Shown one piece after another: positions 1 to 11,276 of a DNA stretch of 64,000 nucleotides. Origin of the DNA: Lithospermum erythrorhizon (taxonomy: Eukaryota > Streptophyta > Magnoliopsida > Boraginales > Boraginaceae); NCBI GenBank assembly GCA_019722365.1, contig JADFUC010000413.1, positions 62,001-126,000 of the forward strand, given 5' to 3'. The notes under the pieces were generated by a model. It had not been told where the DNA came from. It did not search any database and was given only the letters and a program-made list of their open reading frames with translations. How positions within the stretch are numbered: position 1 is the first letter of the stretch; the number at the start of each line of letters is the position of its first letter. A program made the position numbers and the translations under genes.

Positions 1-450
1 CTTCTTCTTCGAATTTATGCTATAGTTGACAAGATTTAGTTTGTTTTATTCACAATATTTAAATTCTTGTTTTAGATCTATTTGTGTTTCCATGTCCTAT
101 CGAGTGAAAGATTTTATATTCTCTAACTATTTTATCTAATGGGATAAATCAAAATGGTTCATTAGTAGATAGTGTTTGCACTTTGCTCTTGAGTCAATTC
201 GGAAACAGCCTCTGTTATCACACTGCATACTGTCCGTGTCCGACCCCCCTGATACTGCTTAGGTGGGAGCCTCTTTAGAGGCATTGGGGCAAATTATTTT
301 AGATCTATTTGCTATTGGTTTTATTATTATTCTTGTGTTTGCAATTGGGTTGATTGTTGTTTTTTCTATGATTACAGGCTCTTTGTGAATAATAGATTCA
401 GAGTTGAGAAAATATCAAAGAGATTTCATTTGTATTTGATCTTCGGCGAA
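1..450 (+). promoter_or_regulatory. 5' leader of gene 1 with the end of a probable leader intron
   Basis: This stretch lies directly upstream of the first start codon of gene 1. A pyrimidine-rich tract followed by a splice-acceptor-like ACAG ends at position 377, so the leader probably contains an intron whose donor is near or before the window start. The reading frame is open from 385, but the first ATG in that frame is at 451. The start of transcription is not visible. Confidence 0.45.
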
Positions 451-1642
451 ATGAGTCATCAGTATGCTATTCAACAACAGAGCTTCTTCTCTGCTTATGG
501 AGAAGAGGTGATGATGAGATCAGTTGCTGTTTCGTCCCGTGAGGCTGTCGTTTGCCCTAAACCAAGGCGTGTTGGTCAATTCAATACCGCCTTCAATGAC
601 ACTGCTCGCCCTCTCAGATTGCAACATAGGTAACTTCAGATCTTATTTTGACTGTAATGGTGTTCTAATTTCTGATATTGATTGAACAATGTTCAATTTT
701 AACCAAGTATTTTTCAATTTTTGAAAGGTGTTTGATTATGTATTCAGAAAGATATTTGTAAGCATAGATTATTAATGACTGAATTGTTATGTCCCCTTCC
801 TCATTGTTCCCTTAGTGTATGTAATTGTAAATCGATTGAGCATATCTAAGACCTTGCTTGAATCGGATTATTATATATACTTTTTAAGTTTTGATTTTAC
901 TAATGTATTGTGAATTTTTTGTGGTTAACAGTCAGCAGCAAGAGATGTGTGATGCAAAAGCTGCAAATGAGCTGTTGGATATCATTTTAGCTAAGGTTTG
1001 CATCTTCTTCTACTTTTAACTACTTATGACTACGTTCATCATTATCATTCACTATTATTAATATTGTTGGTCTTATATTCCATTTGTTTGGAACAAATCG
1101 TGAAAGGATGGAATTTTAGTTTTGGTCCAACCAATAGTCTGTGCATTTCTTGGACCATATTATCTTTTTGCTTTTACTTATGTGGTCCTTTGAAATGCTT
1201 TCTCCTTAACAACTTGTTGCTACCATGTACGGACGGATATCATATTTAATTTTGCAGGCTAAGAATTGCCCATTTTCTACTGTAGATCTGAATCCATGTT
1301 TTTAATCTTTTACAGAGTGTCAATGGCGGTAGCACAATGGAGCAGCAATCGGCTTCCTCTGCAGGACAGGTAGCTTCATCGCCCCCATTTTTTTGTGGGT
1401 CTCCTCCGAGCAGAGCCTCTAACCCATTAGTTCAGGACTCCAGATTTGGGGATGAGAAGGCCATCCCCATTTCTCCAAGTTCAATACCGATTCCCTCTGG
1501 ATTGGGATCGTCGCCATCATCAGCCACCAGGAAAGGTGGATGTATGAGGGTGAATTTTCGAAACAATCCGGCTGTGAGAGTTGAGGGCTTTGATTGCCTT
1601 GATAGGGATAGACGAGTGGGCCGAATCCCTGCCCTAGCTTAG
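451..1642 (+). CDS. Conserved plant protein of unknown function, 3 exons, 189 aa
   Basis: Three exons join in one frame: 451-629, 932-995 and 1316-1642. The introns begin with GT and end with AG, and the joins restore a serine codon at the first junction and keep phase 0 at the second. The product is 189 aa. It has an N-terminal FFSAYGEE block, then VVCPKPRR, then ELLDIILAK in the small middle exon, a proline-rich PPFFCGSPPSRASNPL stretch, and a C-terminal RVEGFDCLDRDRR block shortly before the stop. These blocks match my recollection of a small angiosperm family with no established biochemical role, sometimes misnamed as a translocase subunit. No membrane segment, signal peptide or enzyme motif is visible. 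The ATG at 451 is chosen because it is the first in frame and directly precedes the conserved part. Confidence 0.8.
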
Positions 1643-2619
1643 AGAAAACACTAATTTATAATTACAAGAACTCGGATGAGGCATAAGGTCATTTGGGTTC
1701 TTTTATCAACTCAGAAGAGCAATTTTTGAAGATCATCTATACCAGACTACGAAGATGTGAGGATGTCCCCTTTCTACTTAGTGTAAATATGTTCAAATGA
1801 GTCGATGTACTTGAATGTTATCGTCTTTTGTAAGTAAATAAGTAAGTCATTTGATAAAATAAGTTAAGGTCTTACTAGTGATTCCATGTTGATTGTGAGG
1901 TCCTAAAAGGACCCCCTTGTGATGAGATGTAAGTATTAGACGCAAGGAAGGCAAAAATTTCAAGATTTTTACCTTAGATTTTGATGAGCATCTTTATGCT
2001 CCTTCATTGCATTTGTCTTGTGAATTGGATTGAAACACAATTTATTGTTTGTAAATATAATTATATATATATATATATATTATGAAATAATTTTATGATA
2101 TTTCCCATATATAAAAGTGTAAGTTATCTAATTTTATTCGTTCTTTTGTCTTCTTGATGTTATGGTTTCTTGATTGATGAATCTTTGATTCTTGCTTGTA
2201 TGCGACTCGAAAATGAATGCATGGTATAAGAAAAGATCTGGACAAAAGATAATATGATCAGAGTTTTCTTTGTCATGGTTTTAGATAGGCTAATTAGATA
2301 TGCACTTTGGTATGTAGGAAAATGAATTGTATAGTGACAAACTATGACTAGATCCTACTTTGAAAATGTCCATTGATGAATGATGGTGACTACTTGAGGC
2401 CTTCATTAACACATTTGTAGCTGGAAATGCAATTATTCAAAGGTCCACATGCTGTGGCTCTTGTTGTCCCTACAGAGCTTAGCTACAATTTTTAGGTAGT
2501 GGTTGGATTGAATTATTTGAAACGATGTTCAATGACACAGTCCAATTGAAATGATGATGTTGTGTTGGAAACGATGGATTAAGCTGAAATTCTCCATTCA
2601 AGAGTGTAGCACTTAACAA
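1643..2619. other. 3' flank of gene 1 and intergenic DNA
   Basis: AT-rich sequence after the gene 1 stop codon. The first few hundred bases are likely the 3' UTR. A pure AT dinucleotide run lies at about 2062-2081. I see no coding sequence or recognisable element in the rest. Confidence 0.5.
2062..2081. repeat. (AT)n microsatellite
   Basis: About ten uninterrupted AT dinucleotides downstream of gene 1, a simple sequence repeat likely to vary in length between individuals. Confidence 0.85.
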
Positions 2620-2905
2620 TTTATCTTTACAAACATGTCTATTTCATCGAGCCTGTCTCTAAGACAGTGTCTAGATCCGTTCCTTTGATGTGAGATGGGA
2701 CTTAGCCAACAAGGAACTTTTCTATTTTACGATCATTATAGTTACAAATGTCTTTTACTAGGGCTTTGGCCGTCGACTTCCATGTCATCGAGTCACCAAC
2801 TTCCTTGACCTTCCGGCATAGGACAGGCGTCAGCCCCCATACAAGCTCTTATGACATTGCGGCTTAATGTGTCTAATCGTATGGCCAAGGTCTCTTTGTC
2901 GATCT
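2620..2905 (-). pseudogene. Nuclear copy of a plastid 23S rRNA fragment (NUPT)
   Basis: Read on the minus strand, this segment follows organellar large-subunit rRNA over about 280 bp. Recognisable blocks in the correct order include TATGGGGGCTGACGCCTG, ATGCCGGAAGGTCAAGG, AAGTTGGTGAC, GTAACTATAA, AGTTCCTTGT, GACACTGTCT and TGAAATAGACATG. The arrangement fits the plastid 23S gene in the domain IV-V region. A mitochondrial 26S source is less likely but not excluded. Many substitutions, concentrated at former C and G positions, show that it is an old, non-functional insertion. Both ends fade gradually, so the boundaries are approximate. It explains the short ORFs of both strands here, which are not genes. 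Confidence 0.82.
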
Positions 2906-4358
2906 CAACCGTCATGGAACTGTTGTTGGAAAGATGCACAGCTAGGCCTGTAATTGAGCTCGAACCTTCACGAAGACGAGTCCTTGGCATCAATGAAGAT
3001 GAGACCTTGAGCCAAGGTATCGTCTATGTTCCACCTACTTTATGCCCAAATTTCATACATTGAGGAGACAGTCTGATGATAGTGAGACTTGATAGTTAGG
3101 TTGAAGATGTTCGATTTCTGTATGAAATATTGTTATGGATTCCAATTTCCACTCTAAATTAACCGATATAAAAAATTATGGAACCCAAGTACTTATGTGT
3201 TAGATTTTATAAAGTAAGTACTATTGGATGGTTCGTTTGAAATTATGTATCTCGACCCAAATACATATTTGTTCGACTCGATTGAGAAACTGATCTCATC
3301 TCGATCATATGGCAGGAAGCCCATCAAAGGAGAGTCCAGCAGTTTGTGGAGGATCATAAGTCTACAACGCATTTTTATCAACGCTCTTTTTATCTTTCAC
3401 TTATTACGTGTGATTGGATCTTTTCATCCTTCTACATGTGTGACTTGGTCCGCACGTAACCCCAACAACATTGGCTCCATGATTCATTTGAGACCGTATC
3501 AACTAGACAAAGTTATATATGTTATTTATCAATAAATTGTCGTGGATACATGTTAGAAATCAGGAGAGTCTAAAATGAATTGGCTATAAATAGAGTAACT
3601 CAAGATTTTGTTGATAGTCCTGGAATCTATTAATATTTTCATGTGGAATTGGTACCTTCACACTTTTCATAAGTGAAAACGACCACATTTTTGTGATGCT
3701 GTTTCGTGCTCATGTCTTGTGTTAATCGTTAGATCAAAGACGTAGGGTGGGGGTTGGGGGAGGGGGTCGGATGCTGGACAATTATGGTACTCCCAGGAAA
3801 AATCCAGATCTGGAATTAATAGCAAGCAAGGCCACATCTTGTGTTTCAATTGGATCTCAACTTTAGTTTGTCTGCCTACTTTAGTTTTGTGTAAAAAAAA
3901 CTTGCTAAATTAGAACGTTAACTCCATGGTATAGGTTCTTGAATTTAGTAGGTATTTGAATTTGCATCATGATAGTTGCATTTGTTTAAAACGAATTGTA
4001 TGGCAATTCAGAACATTGAATGGTATCTCGCTCAAAATATTCTGAATAAGGGGTTCGATTACAGTCATATTAAATTTTTTAATAGAATTTGTTCTTTTAA
4101 GATACATTATTGATTATACATATACTGAAATATGTCATTGAGTATTTTTAAGATACATAATAGTTACAATGTTGAGCCTTAAACCATTTTGCATCGCTTC
4201 GACATAATGATTATGACTCGAAAATCCAGTGAAAAATTGAAGAAGAAAATATACAATAGAACTCTGCATGTACAAGAAAGCTCAAAACATATTATTTGTC
4301 CTGTACAACCAATGCTACAAAGTTTTGAAACAAAGCTTGATGGTAGATAACAGTCAGT
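2906..4358. other. Intergenic DNA without recognisable genes
   Basis: Between the plastid rRNA fragment and the COL gene. Several 60-100 codon open frames occur, but none shows a conserved motif or splice-compatible neighbour. The part closest to 4358 (about 4160-4358) is likely the 3' UTR of the COL gene, which is on the minus strand. Confidence 0.5.
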
Positions 4359-6429
4359 TTACTTGTTGAGTAAAGGAAAACCAGAAGCTGCAAAACTTGT
4401 TCTCTTAACAAACCTTCCTTTCATTCTAGGCCTCTTTTCAGCATTCAATTTCCTAACCTCATATCTAATCTTCTTCGAAAATAACCTAGTTCGTCGCTTC
4501 TCTCTGTACCTCGACACTCTTGCTTCTCTCCCACCATCGACTACCGGGGCATGTCCCATTGTTCCGATGCCTCCATAGTTATGTACTCTGCCACAAGTAC
4601 CCTGTAACATGCACAATAACAATTGAATGAAATGGGAACAAATTGATCTCTAAAAACTCCACTAGAACATTTATTAGGTTATGTTTAGATTATGCATTTG
4701 AGTTGCAAATTTTAAATGTCCTCAATGCAACTCAAATCCATCAACACCAATTACATGGCTTGGACAATTCCAGTTTGAATTCATCAAGTTGACATATGGA
4801 TATGTAAGTGTTAATGAATTCCTAGTAACAACTTTGTTATTAGTATTATCTTATTGAATGTTCTTAAAGTCATGATGTTTAATTTAAATCAATCTTCAAA
4901 TTCAAATGCAACCTCAAAGAAAGCATCTCATGCAATGGTATACTAATTAATCTCAAATTTTATGGCAATAGCTAATTAAACAAAAGAAATTTGAATACAT
5001 TAATATAAATTGAAAGGAAGTATACCATGCAATAAGGCCAACATTGATCATAGGATTCAATTGGAGGCCTTCCACCATTAGTCCAAGGGCACCTTTTGTC
5101 ATCCCAAGCATTCATAACACCATCATAATCCAACCTCAACAAAATCCTCCGTTTCTTATTTTCATCACATTCTTCACCACCTTCACTCCCCCTCAAACTT
5201 ATACTTTGATGAGGTTGAATTTTATTCTCTTCCTCATATACCCCTAAAGAACAATCATCAAACTTAAACTCAAAGGGCTTAGATGAATTTTGAAGTCCAT
5301 GATCATTTTCTTGATCATGAACATTTCCAACTTCTTCAACTTTTACTTCCCCTCTACCAAATTCACAATTCATATCCATTAGTCCCAACCCTTCCATATC
5401 AAATGCATCATTTTCAAGTCCTTTCCCAAGCAAGCTCTCCACATCAGCTGCAAAATCAGCTAACTCCATTTCTGATGGAAGCAATCCATGAAACTGATCA
5501 TCATACAACATTGAACTCCTATTTTCATGCCAATTTCCATCCTCAAAATGATTCTTGGTGTTCCTCAACTCATTAGATGAATTACACAAGTCACTAATAA
5601 ACGGGTCGAAAATCGGAACTCGATAATGAAGTTGTTCAACATTTTCCTCCTGAGAAGTATCATCACTAACTTCATCAGGCACAACATGAAGAGGGTCACT
5701 TCTCTTTTCTTCTCCAGAATTCAATTTTCCATTTTTCTTGATTCTTGGAGAACGAGTTTTCCTAGTAAAACCACTGTACCTATTACAAATCAATTATCAT
5801 ACAATGTTAATATACACATCTAGGCAATAATTACTATGCTAGAAATAAGGCTAGGGGTATGATTTACTACTATCCTAATGAATACAATGGCTAATATTAT
5901 GGCCTAATTAGGAGTGCCATGATCAAAATAAGAATTAATTCTTCCGTCTCAATTTATTTGATCATTTAGTAAAAATTTCTTATTTCATTATAATTAATCG
6001 TGTACTTTATCTTTGCATCGGAGTTAAAAAAAATTATTTTCTCTCCTAATATTCTTATTTTCATAGATTAATATTTTTCTCTATTATTCTAATAAATTAT
6101 TATATTGAGATGGGGGAGTAATTGATTTATACAAAATAGTGTAAAATATAAATATTCAAATAGTACCATGAAGCAACTGAAACATCCTCAACATCTGAGG
6201 ATGTTTTTTCCAATGATTTTGATTTTGTTAATGATGATGATGTCTTTAAACGAACTCTTTCATGTCTTCTAGCTAAAGGATTAGCTGAATGAACAGATGA
6301 GTCACAACTTTGACAAAGGAAAGCATCATCAGCAGCACAATACCATCTAGCTCTTTTTCTTACACAATTATCACAAGCTCTAGCAGTTTTTCCTCCAACT
6401 GCATTAGCTAAATTTTTGTCTGAAACCAT
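4359..6429 (-). CDS. COL16: CONSTANS-LIKE zinc-finger protein (COL16/COL6/COL7 type), 3 exons
   Basis: Exons on the minus strand are 6429-6167, 5779-5026 and 4601-4359, with GT/AG introns of 387 and 424 nt; together they encode 419 aa. A single B-box spans about residues 16-61, with zinc ligands visible as C19, C22, C31, C39, C42, H47 and H56 and the family signature [24 protein letters not shown] block is rebuilt exactly across the first splice junction. A CCT domain fills residues 364-407 ([20 protein letters not shown] onward), with the basic nuclear-localisation and DNA-contact region intact. One B-box plus CCT, and this length, place it in COL group II. Family members are nuclear transcriptional regulators tied to light signalling, shade response, flowering or chlorophyll content. 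Which paralogue it corresponds to is inferred. The gene is apparently intact. Confidence 0.92.
5937..6120. mobile_element. Stowaway-like MITE inside COL intron 1
   Basis: About 184 bp, AT-rich, with no coding capacity. The ends are imperfect inverted repeats: CTTCCGTCTCAAT on the left and the complement of ATTGAGATGGGGGAG on the right, resembling the CTCCCTCCGTCCC terminus of plant Stowaway (Tc1/mariner-type) MITEs. The right end is flanked by TA. It lies wholly within intron 1 of the COL gene (5780-6166) and makes up nearly half of it. Confidence 0.6.
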
Positions 6430-6499
6430 TTTTTAAGTATGTTTTTATGTATGTATGTATTGAAGGTGATGAAAATTCAAATATTGAAATGAGAAAAAT

Positions 6500-6742
6500 T
6501 CAAGAAAGGGTACTAAGAAGATGCAAAGTTTATGGATTCTTTAATATATTGAAATGAGAAAAAAAAATTAAGAACATGGGACTAAAAGATGCAAATTTTA
6601 TGTATTCATTAAAATCTTGAAAGGAGGAAAAAATCAAGAACATGGGACTAAAAAGATGCAAATTTTATGTATTCTTTAAAAGATTAAAAGGAGGAAAAAA
6701 TCAAGAACATGGGACTAAAAAGGTGCAAATATTATGTATTGA
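6500..6742. repeat. Tandem repeat, about 66 bp x 3.7, upstream of the COL gene
   Basis: Four successive copies begin at 6500, 6569, 6634 and 6701, the last partial. Each has the core AAGAACATGGGACTAAAA followed by a GATGCAAATTTTATGTATT-like tail and a GGAGGAAAAAATC-like linker. The middle two are nearly identical. The array starts about 70 bp upstream of the COL start codon, so it lies in the 5' leader or core promoter. Copy number could affect expression. That is inference. Confidence 0.85.
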
Positions 6743-8543
6743 GCTAAAATGAACAAAATTTTGGGACACATAAAAGTGTACCAAAATGCAATTGAAGAGT
6801 AGAAAGTGTAGGAGAAATATCATGTGCACACTAAAAAGGCAAAGATATTATTGAGTTTGCATTTCAATGAAAGGGCAATTATTTTTTGAAGGCCTTGACC
6901 CACAATTTGCACTTTTACAGCCTATTTATGTATGATGAAGTTTTTCTCTCTAGGAGTTTTTTTTTTCTTCATTTTTTTAGTGTCCTTTTTTAGAGGTATT
7001 TTGTGCATGGAATGGGGGTTTGCACTTTAGGGGCCACCTAAAGCTCTTATCTTTGCCTCAATTGGTTGAGCTACTGAACACAATCTATGGATGGACATTC
7101 TCATTGGCTACATTTCTTTTTTCTCAGATTTCAGTGGACCTCCCCCCCTCTCTTGCTGATGAGGAATTAGTAATTTGATCCAATCTCTCTCTCCTGTTAC
7201 TAGATCTCTCCCTGCTTTGAAGATGACACTTTTGTTGGATTTCCTCATAAATATTAATTGCATTATTTCTAGTTATTCATAATTTTTATATAAGGTTGAT
7301 GAAAGAACAAACATAAAAAAGTAAGAAAAAATATATAATAATAAAAATTAGGGATGAATCAAATAATTTTTAAAAATATATATATTAAAATCTTATTTTT
7401 TAATAATAGACATTTGTTTAAAAAAAAAATTAGAAGACCAATGTCTCCTATACCTCGTCTAATTTCACCACTGAATAATACTACATTTTTTTAAAATTAA
7501 AAAATACTTGATTGTGGTCCCATATTTCTTTATCTTCCCTATCTCTACTCTCTTGTCTCACTCATATAGTCCTTTACACAATTTGTTTCCATGTGGAAAT
7601 GTAAGGATTACATAGAAATGCTACAATCATATACATATGACAAACATTATTGTCTATCAATTTTTTAACTGAAGATAAATGGATAATTGTAACAGAAATC
7701 CCAATGCTGGAAGAAAAGACTTGGGAACAGTAGTCAGTAGTAGACTTGATTATGAACTTCAGTTTGTATATCAAGTTTGGATGACAATATAATGACTGGA
7801 TGGAGGTAGTGTATATAAAACTGTAAAATGTCATCACATTGAGAATCTTTGATATTTATATGTTAATTTTGACTTCCAATTAAACATGGATGGAGGTAGT
7901 GTATATAAAACTGTAAAATGTTAGCACTAAAATGTCATTTATCCAATGTGTTTGGACCATATCTATATGAGAGGATACTTATTTCTTATAAAGTTTCCTT
8001 AAATTTAAATATGCAATTTTCTTGTCCTAGTAAATTTAAGTAAATAAAATGACAAGCTTCATAGTCAGCATGTACCAATCCAGAGTTATCACATCTCATC
8101 AGTCTAATTGGCAGACCCATCAATTTAACGGACTGTCTTCATCAATTAAACAAATTCTAATTAGGAGTCTTAGTAATTGATCCTCTTAGCTTTATCATTA
8201 TCGGATTACATCAATCTCTAATCCTATTTTTAGTGTTTATGTGGGAGAGGATCCTCTACCTTTGCAGGCCTCCTTTCACGCCTTTCTACTTTGGGACTTA
8301 TATATCACGATTCATAACTACCCTCGATGTCCTTTTATACATGGTGTACAATATTTTAAATCGGAAGACATAGAGGAAGACACGAACAAGAGGTAAGATT
8401 CTTTCCTCAGATATTTCGATGGTCACAGCCGAAATGCCAACTTTTACCATAACTTAAAGTTCGCATACACATTTTATAGAATTTTCATTATTTTCTTTAG
8501 TTTATTGATGTGTTTGGAAAAGATTAAATAGTGTCAAATATAC
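6743..8543. other. Upstream region of the COL gene and intergenic DNA
   Basis: AT-rich sequence with no supportable gene. A TATA-like CATAAATAGG on the minus strand near 6926-6935 could serve the COL gene, but the evidence is weak. The only clear structure is the short direct repeat at 7798-7921, listed separately. Confidence 0.4.
7798..7921. repeat. 34-bp direct repeat, two copies 90 bp apart
   Basis: The same 34 bases, starting GGATGGAGGTAGTG and containing a TATATAAAA core, occur at 7798-7831 and 7888-7921. The copies are identical as read. Nothing coding is attached to them. Confidence 0.85.
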
Positions 8544-10103
8544 TGTTGGACTAATTACTATTTTTAGAGGGAGATGAATAAGGATTATATATACTATCAT
8601 TCTCTCCCATTCCAAAAAAGGCTGTCTCCATTTCGACTTTCACTCGCCTAAGACATACTTAAAACGTAAATATCTCTAATTATACAAGCGTGAAAATTAT
8701 AAAAGTTGTTGATATTTCAAAAATATATATCAAAACGAATCTATCACATCCCACATGCCTATATTATTTTACTCCGCTTAACGAATCTGGCCATTAAAGT
8801 TTATGGAAGTTTGACCCAAAAATATTGAAAGTTCTGCATTCATCTTTTTTGCGATGGAGAGAGCATATTTTTGGATTTTTCAAAATTTAAGGTTGAATTA
8901 CAAATTTTATCAAATTTAAATTTCAACTAATTACAATACTACCAAACACAATTAAGAGACAATAAATTAGAACAAGTATTTATATTGACTAAAGCGGAAT
9001 AAGTTAATAGACAACAATATAAATAACAAAATAAAGTAAATAAAATGAAGAATAAAGGAAAGAAACAACTCAATGATTTTAATCCAGCTTTGCTTCCTAA
9101 GTTGTCGACCGTCGGCCTTTCCAACCTCGAGATTTGGAAACGATCACCACTATGAAAATGGAGCTAACTTTGAGTTCGTACAAGCAAGCAACTCTAATTA
9201 CAAGTGGTCACAAAACTACTAGCAATCCTGTGCTAGAAACCCAAAGGTCCCTTTTAGGATCTCAACACTCTTAATCTCCCCGATTAATAATTGAAGCAAC
9301 TACCTAGGATTTCACAAAAACAATCATTGAATAATCAATTGAACAAACCGCTATGAAATCTTATCAATCTAATTCGTGGAATAATCTAGAATGTTTTTTT
9401 TTGCTTTTGAATGTTCTCAAAATGATGCTAGAAAAACGTGCAAAAAATATGGTGAAAGTTCGGTTAAAAGTTGCCTTTAATTAGTTTTTATAAGTTCTGA
9501 AAAAACTACCACTGAATCCTGAATCGACTTTATCGCAGCCCGATGGAAGTCCCTACCAACCCTAACGGCTAGTCGTAAACTGCTGGTCGGACTTCCATCG
9601 ACTTGGTGTGAAGTCCCATAAGCCATGTCTCAAAAAAGAGCCAGGGTTGAGATTCTTGATCGACTTGATCTAAGTCCCGACTAAGTCCCGACGGTGGGTT
9701 TTTTCACTATTAATGGAATTTGCTTATAAGTTTGATTCTCAATTAACCCCATTTTAAGTTAAATTTTTTTATCACACAAAGTCATATCACTTGAACTTAA
9801 AATCATTTTAAGTGATAATCAAACTCAAAACGAACTCTCTACCAATTCAACAATTAATTTAATATTACTAAAACGTGTAATCTGTAAAAACATTTTAAAG
9901 AGAATCACTCTTAATTATTATCGAAAATAGATAGTTAGAAATGTCTTACAAAGATCCTAACTCTCTGAGACTAATCTTCGAGAGACAGATCTTCAAGGGA
10001 TGACTTGAAATATGCCTCGACCGCACGGAAATAAGTCAACTCAATAAGCTCATTAGTATTCGTAATCATCAAAATGACAAGTTCAAAAATCTTTCGATCA
10101 ACA
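8544..10103 (-). mobile_element. SIRE-like LTR (Ty1/copia), reverse orientation
   Basis: Read on the minus strand, the unit begins TGTTGATCG next to a polypurine tract and ends AGTCCAACA, the TG...CA borders of an LTR, about 1.56 kb apart. Inside the far end, the plus strand has a TTAGAGGGAGATGAATAAGG block that closely resembles one in the unit at 27801-29922. This links the two to one LTR family. Orientation and the adjacent AAAAAGGGGGAG tract make it the 3' LTR of an element extending toward higher coordinates. Neither the matching 5' LTR nor an intact polyprotein could be identified there. It contains a 12-bp hairpin (CGATGGAAGTCC at 9541-9552 and its complement at 9589-9600). Confidence 0.6.
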
Positions 10104-10122
10104 AACTCCCCCTTTTTGTTGA
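10104..10122 (-). other. Polypurine tract of the reverse-oriented LTR element
   Basis: On the minus strand the sequence AACAAAAAGGGGGAG is followed by TT and the TG of the LTR. Polypurine tracts prime plus-strand DNA synthesis immediately upstream of the 3' LTR in copia elements, so this fixes orientation and LTR border. Confidence 0.65.
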
Positions 10123-10403
10123 TAACAAATTACGCTAGTGAGAGTGGAATAACAAAACGAAATATAAAGACTCCCCCTCAATATATGTAATATCAAATAT
10201 AATAGCATGATCCAACTCCATAATAAATCAAAACGAAAAGCATTAAGCAAAAAACATAGTGCATAAACAATAGTGTGAATAATCCGCAAAAAAAACCGAC
10301 AAAGAGATAAATAGAAATCATACGACATCAAAGGACTAAAGACTTTCTCCCCCTTTATTATCCACAAAAAAGGAGACCCTCAAACATCGAAAAAGTTTGT
10401 ACC

Positions 10404-11276
10404 ATATCCACCACCTCTACCTCACTTTAATCACCCTATTGTCCACAAAAAATAGCCCCTCAAAAATCTAAATCTTCCACCTTTACTCTTCGGGGGTTCA
10501 TTACTCTCGCCTGAAATTGCTGCACTCCACACACCGAACGAACCTCACTCTCCGCACACGGGGTCACCATGGATAAAATGATAACTACGTGCAAAACGCT
10601 CCATGTGAGGGGAGTTACTTTCCGCTCAAGCTTAATTGAAAGTCATCATGGTGGACCTAATTTTGATATGTAAGTTTGCGGTCCATGATCGTCTTATCAT
10701 TTGGTTTAATCGACATGTTGAATTTCAGTTTCGGTTAAATAAAGATACTAACTGTGAAGAGGGTGTACTATGTTTATACGTGTGGTGAGCGGGTCTTTGA
10801 ATATAATCAGAGAGATTTTTATGAGGAAATCTAACCTCATAATCACTACATCCTTCATTCAATAAACCAAAGTCCTCAGAAAAATCACTCTGATTATATT
10901 CAAATACTTGCTTACCACAACGTATAAACATAGTACTCTCTTCACAGTTGGTATCCTTATTTAACCGAAACTGAAATTCAACATGTCGATTAAATCAAAT
11001 GATAAGATGATCATGGACCAGAAACTTACATGTCAAAAATTGGGTCCACCATTGATATTGAAACTTAGTCCAAGCTTGACTGGAGTAGATCCGTCGCATG
11101 GAGAGTTTTGCACATAGTTATCATTTGTCTCGCGGACTCACCCCTGAGAGCGAGTTCGCTTTCGTGTGTGTGGGGCGCAACAAGACCCGAGCTAAAAAGC
11201 AAAGGTGGGAAGATTTAGATTTTCGAGGGGCTATTTTTTGTGGACAATAGGGTGATTAAAGTGGTGAGTGGTGGAT
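10404..11276. repeat. Large imperfect inverted repeat, arms about 420 and 404 bp
   Basis: The left arm (10404-10826) is the reverse complement of the right arm (10873-11276), with substitutions and small gaps. The loop is about 46 bp. Landmarks in both arms are AATCACCCTATTGTCCAC, AAAATAGCCCCTC, GTGCAAAAC, TCGACATGTTGAATTTCAG and TTTGAATATAATCAGAG. The sequence between the central blocks reads like a decayed coding segment when followed from the centre outward in the right arm (minus strand). It lies next to the polypurine tract of the reverse SIRE-like element. It may be two head-to-head copies of one transposon fragment or a foldback element. A transcript would form a long hairpin. Confidence 0.85.

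Noticed and set aside
385..450. Starting gene 1 at 385
   Set aside because: The codon there is GTG. The first in-frame ATG is at 451, and the residues before it do not look conserved.
2793..3063. Overlapping open frames on both strands
   Set aside because: They are largely explained by the plastid 23S rRNA fragment and its flank, and have no protein motif.
4034..4056. GGGGTTCGATTAC as a tRNA or SINE B box
   Set aside because: No matching A box or cloverleaf can be drawn around it.
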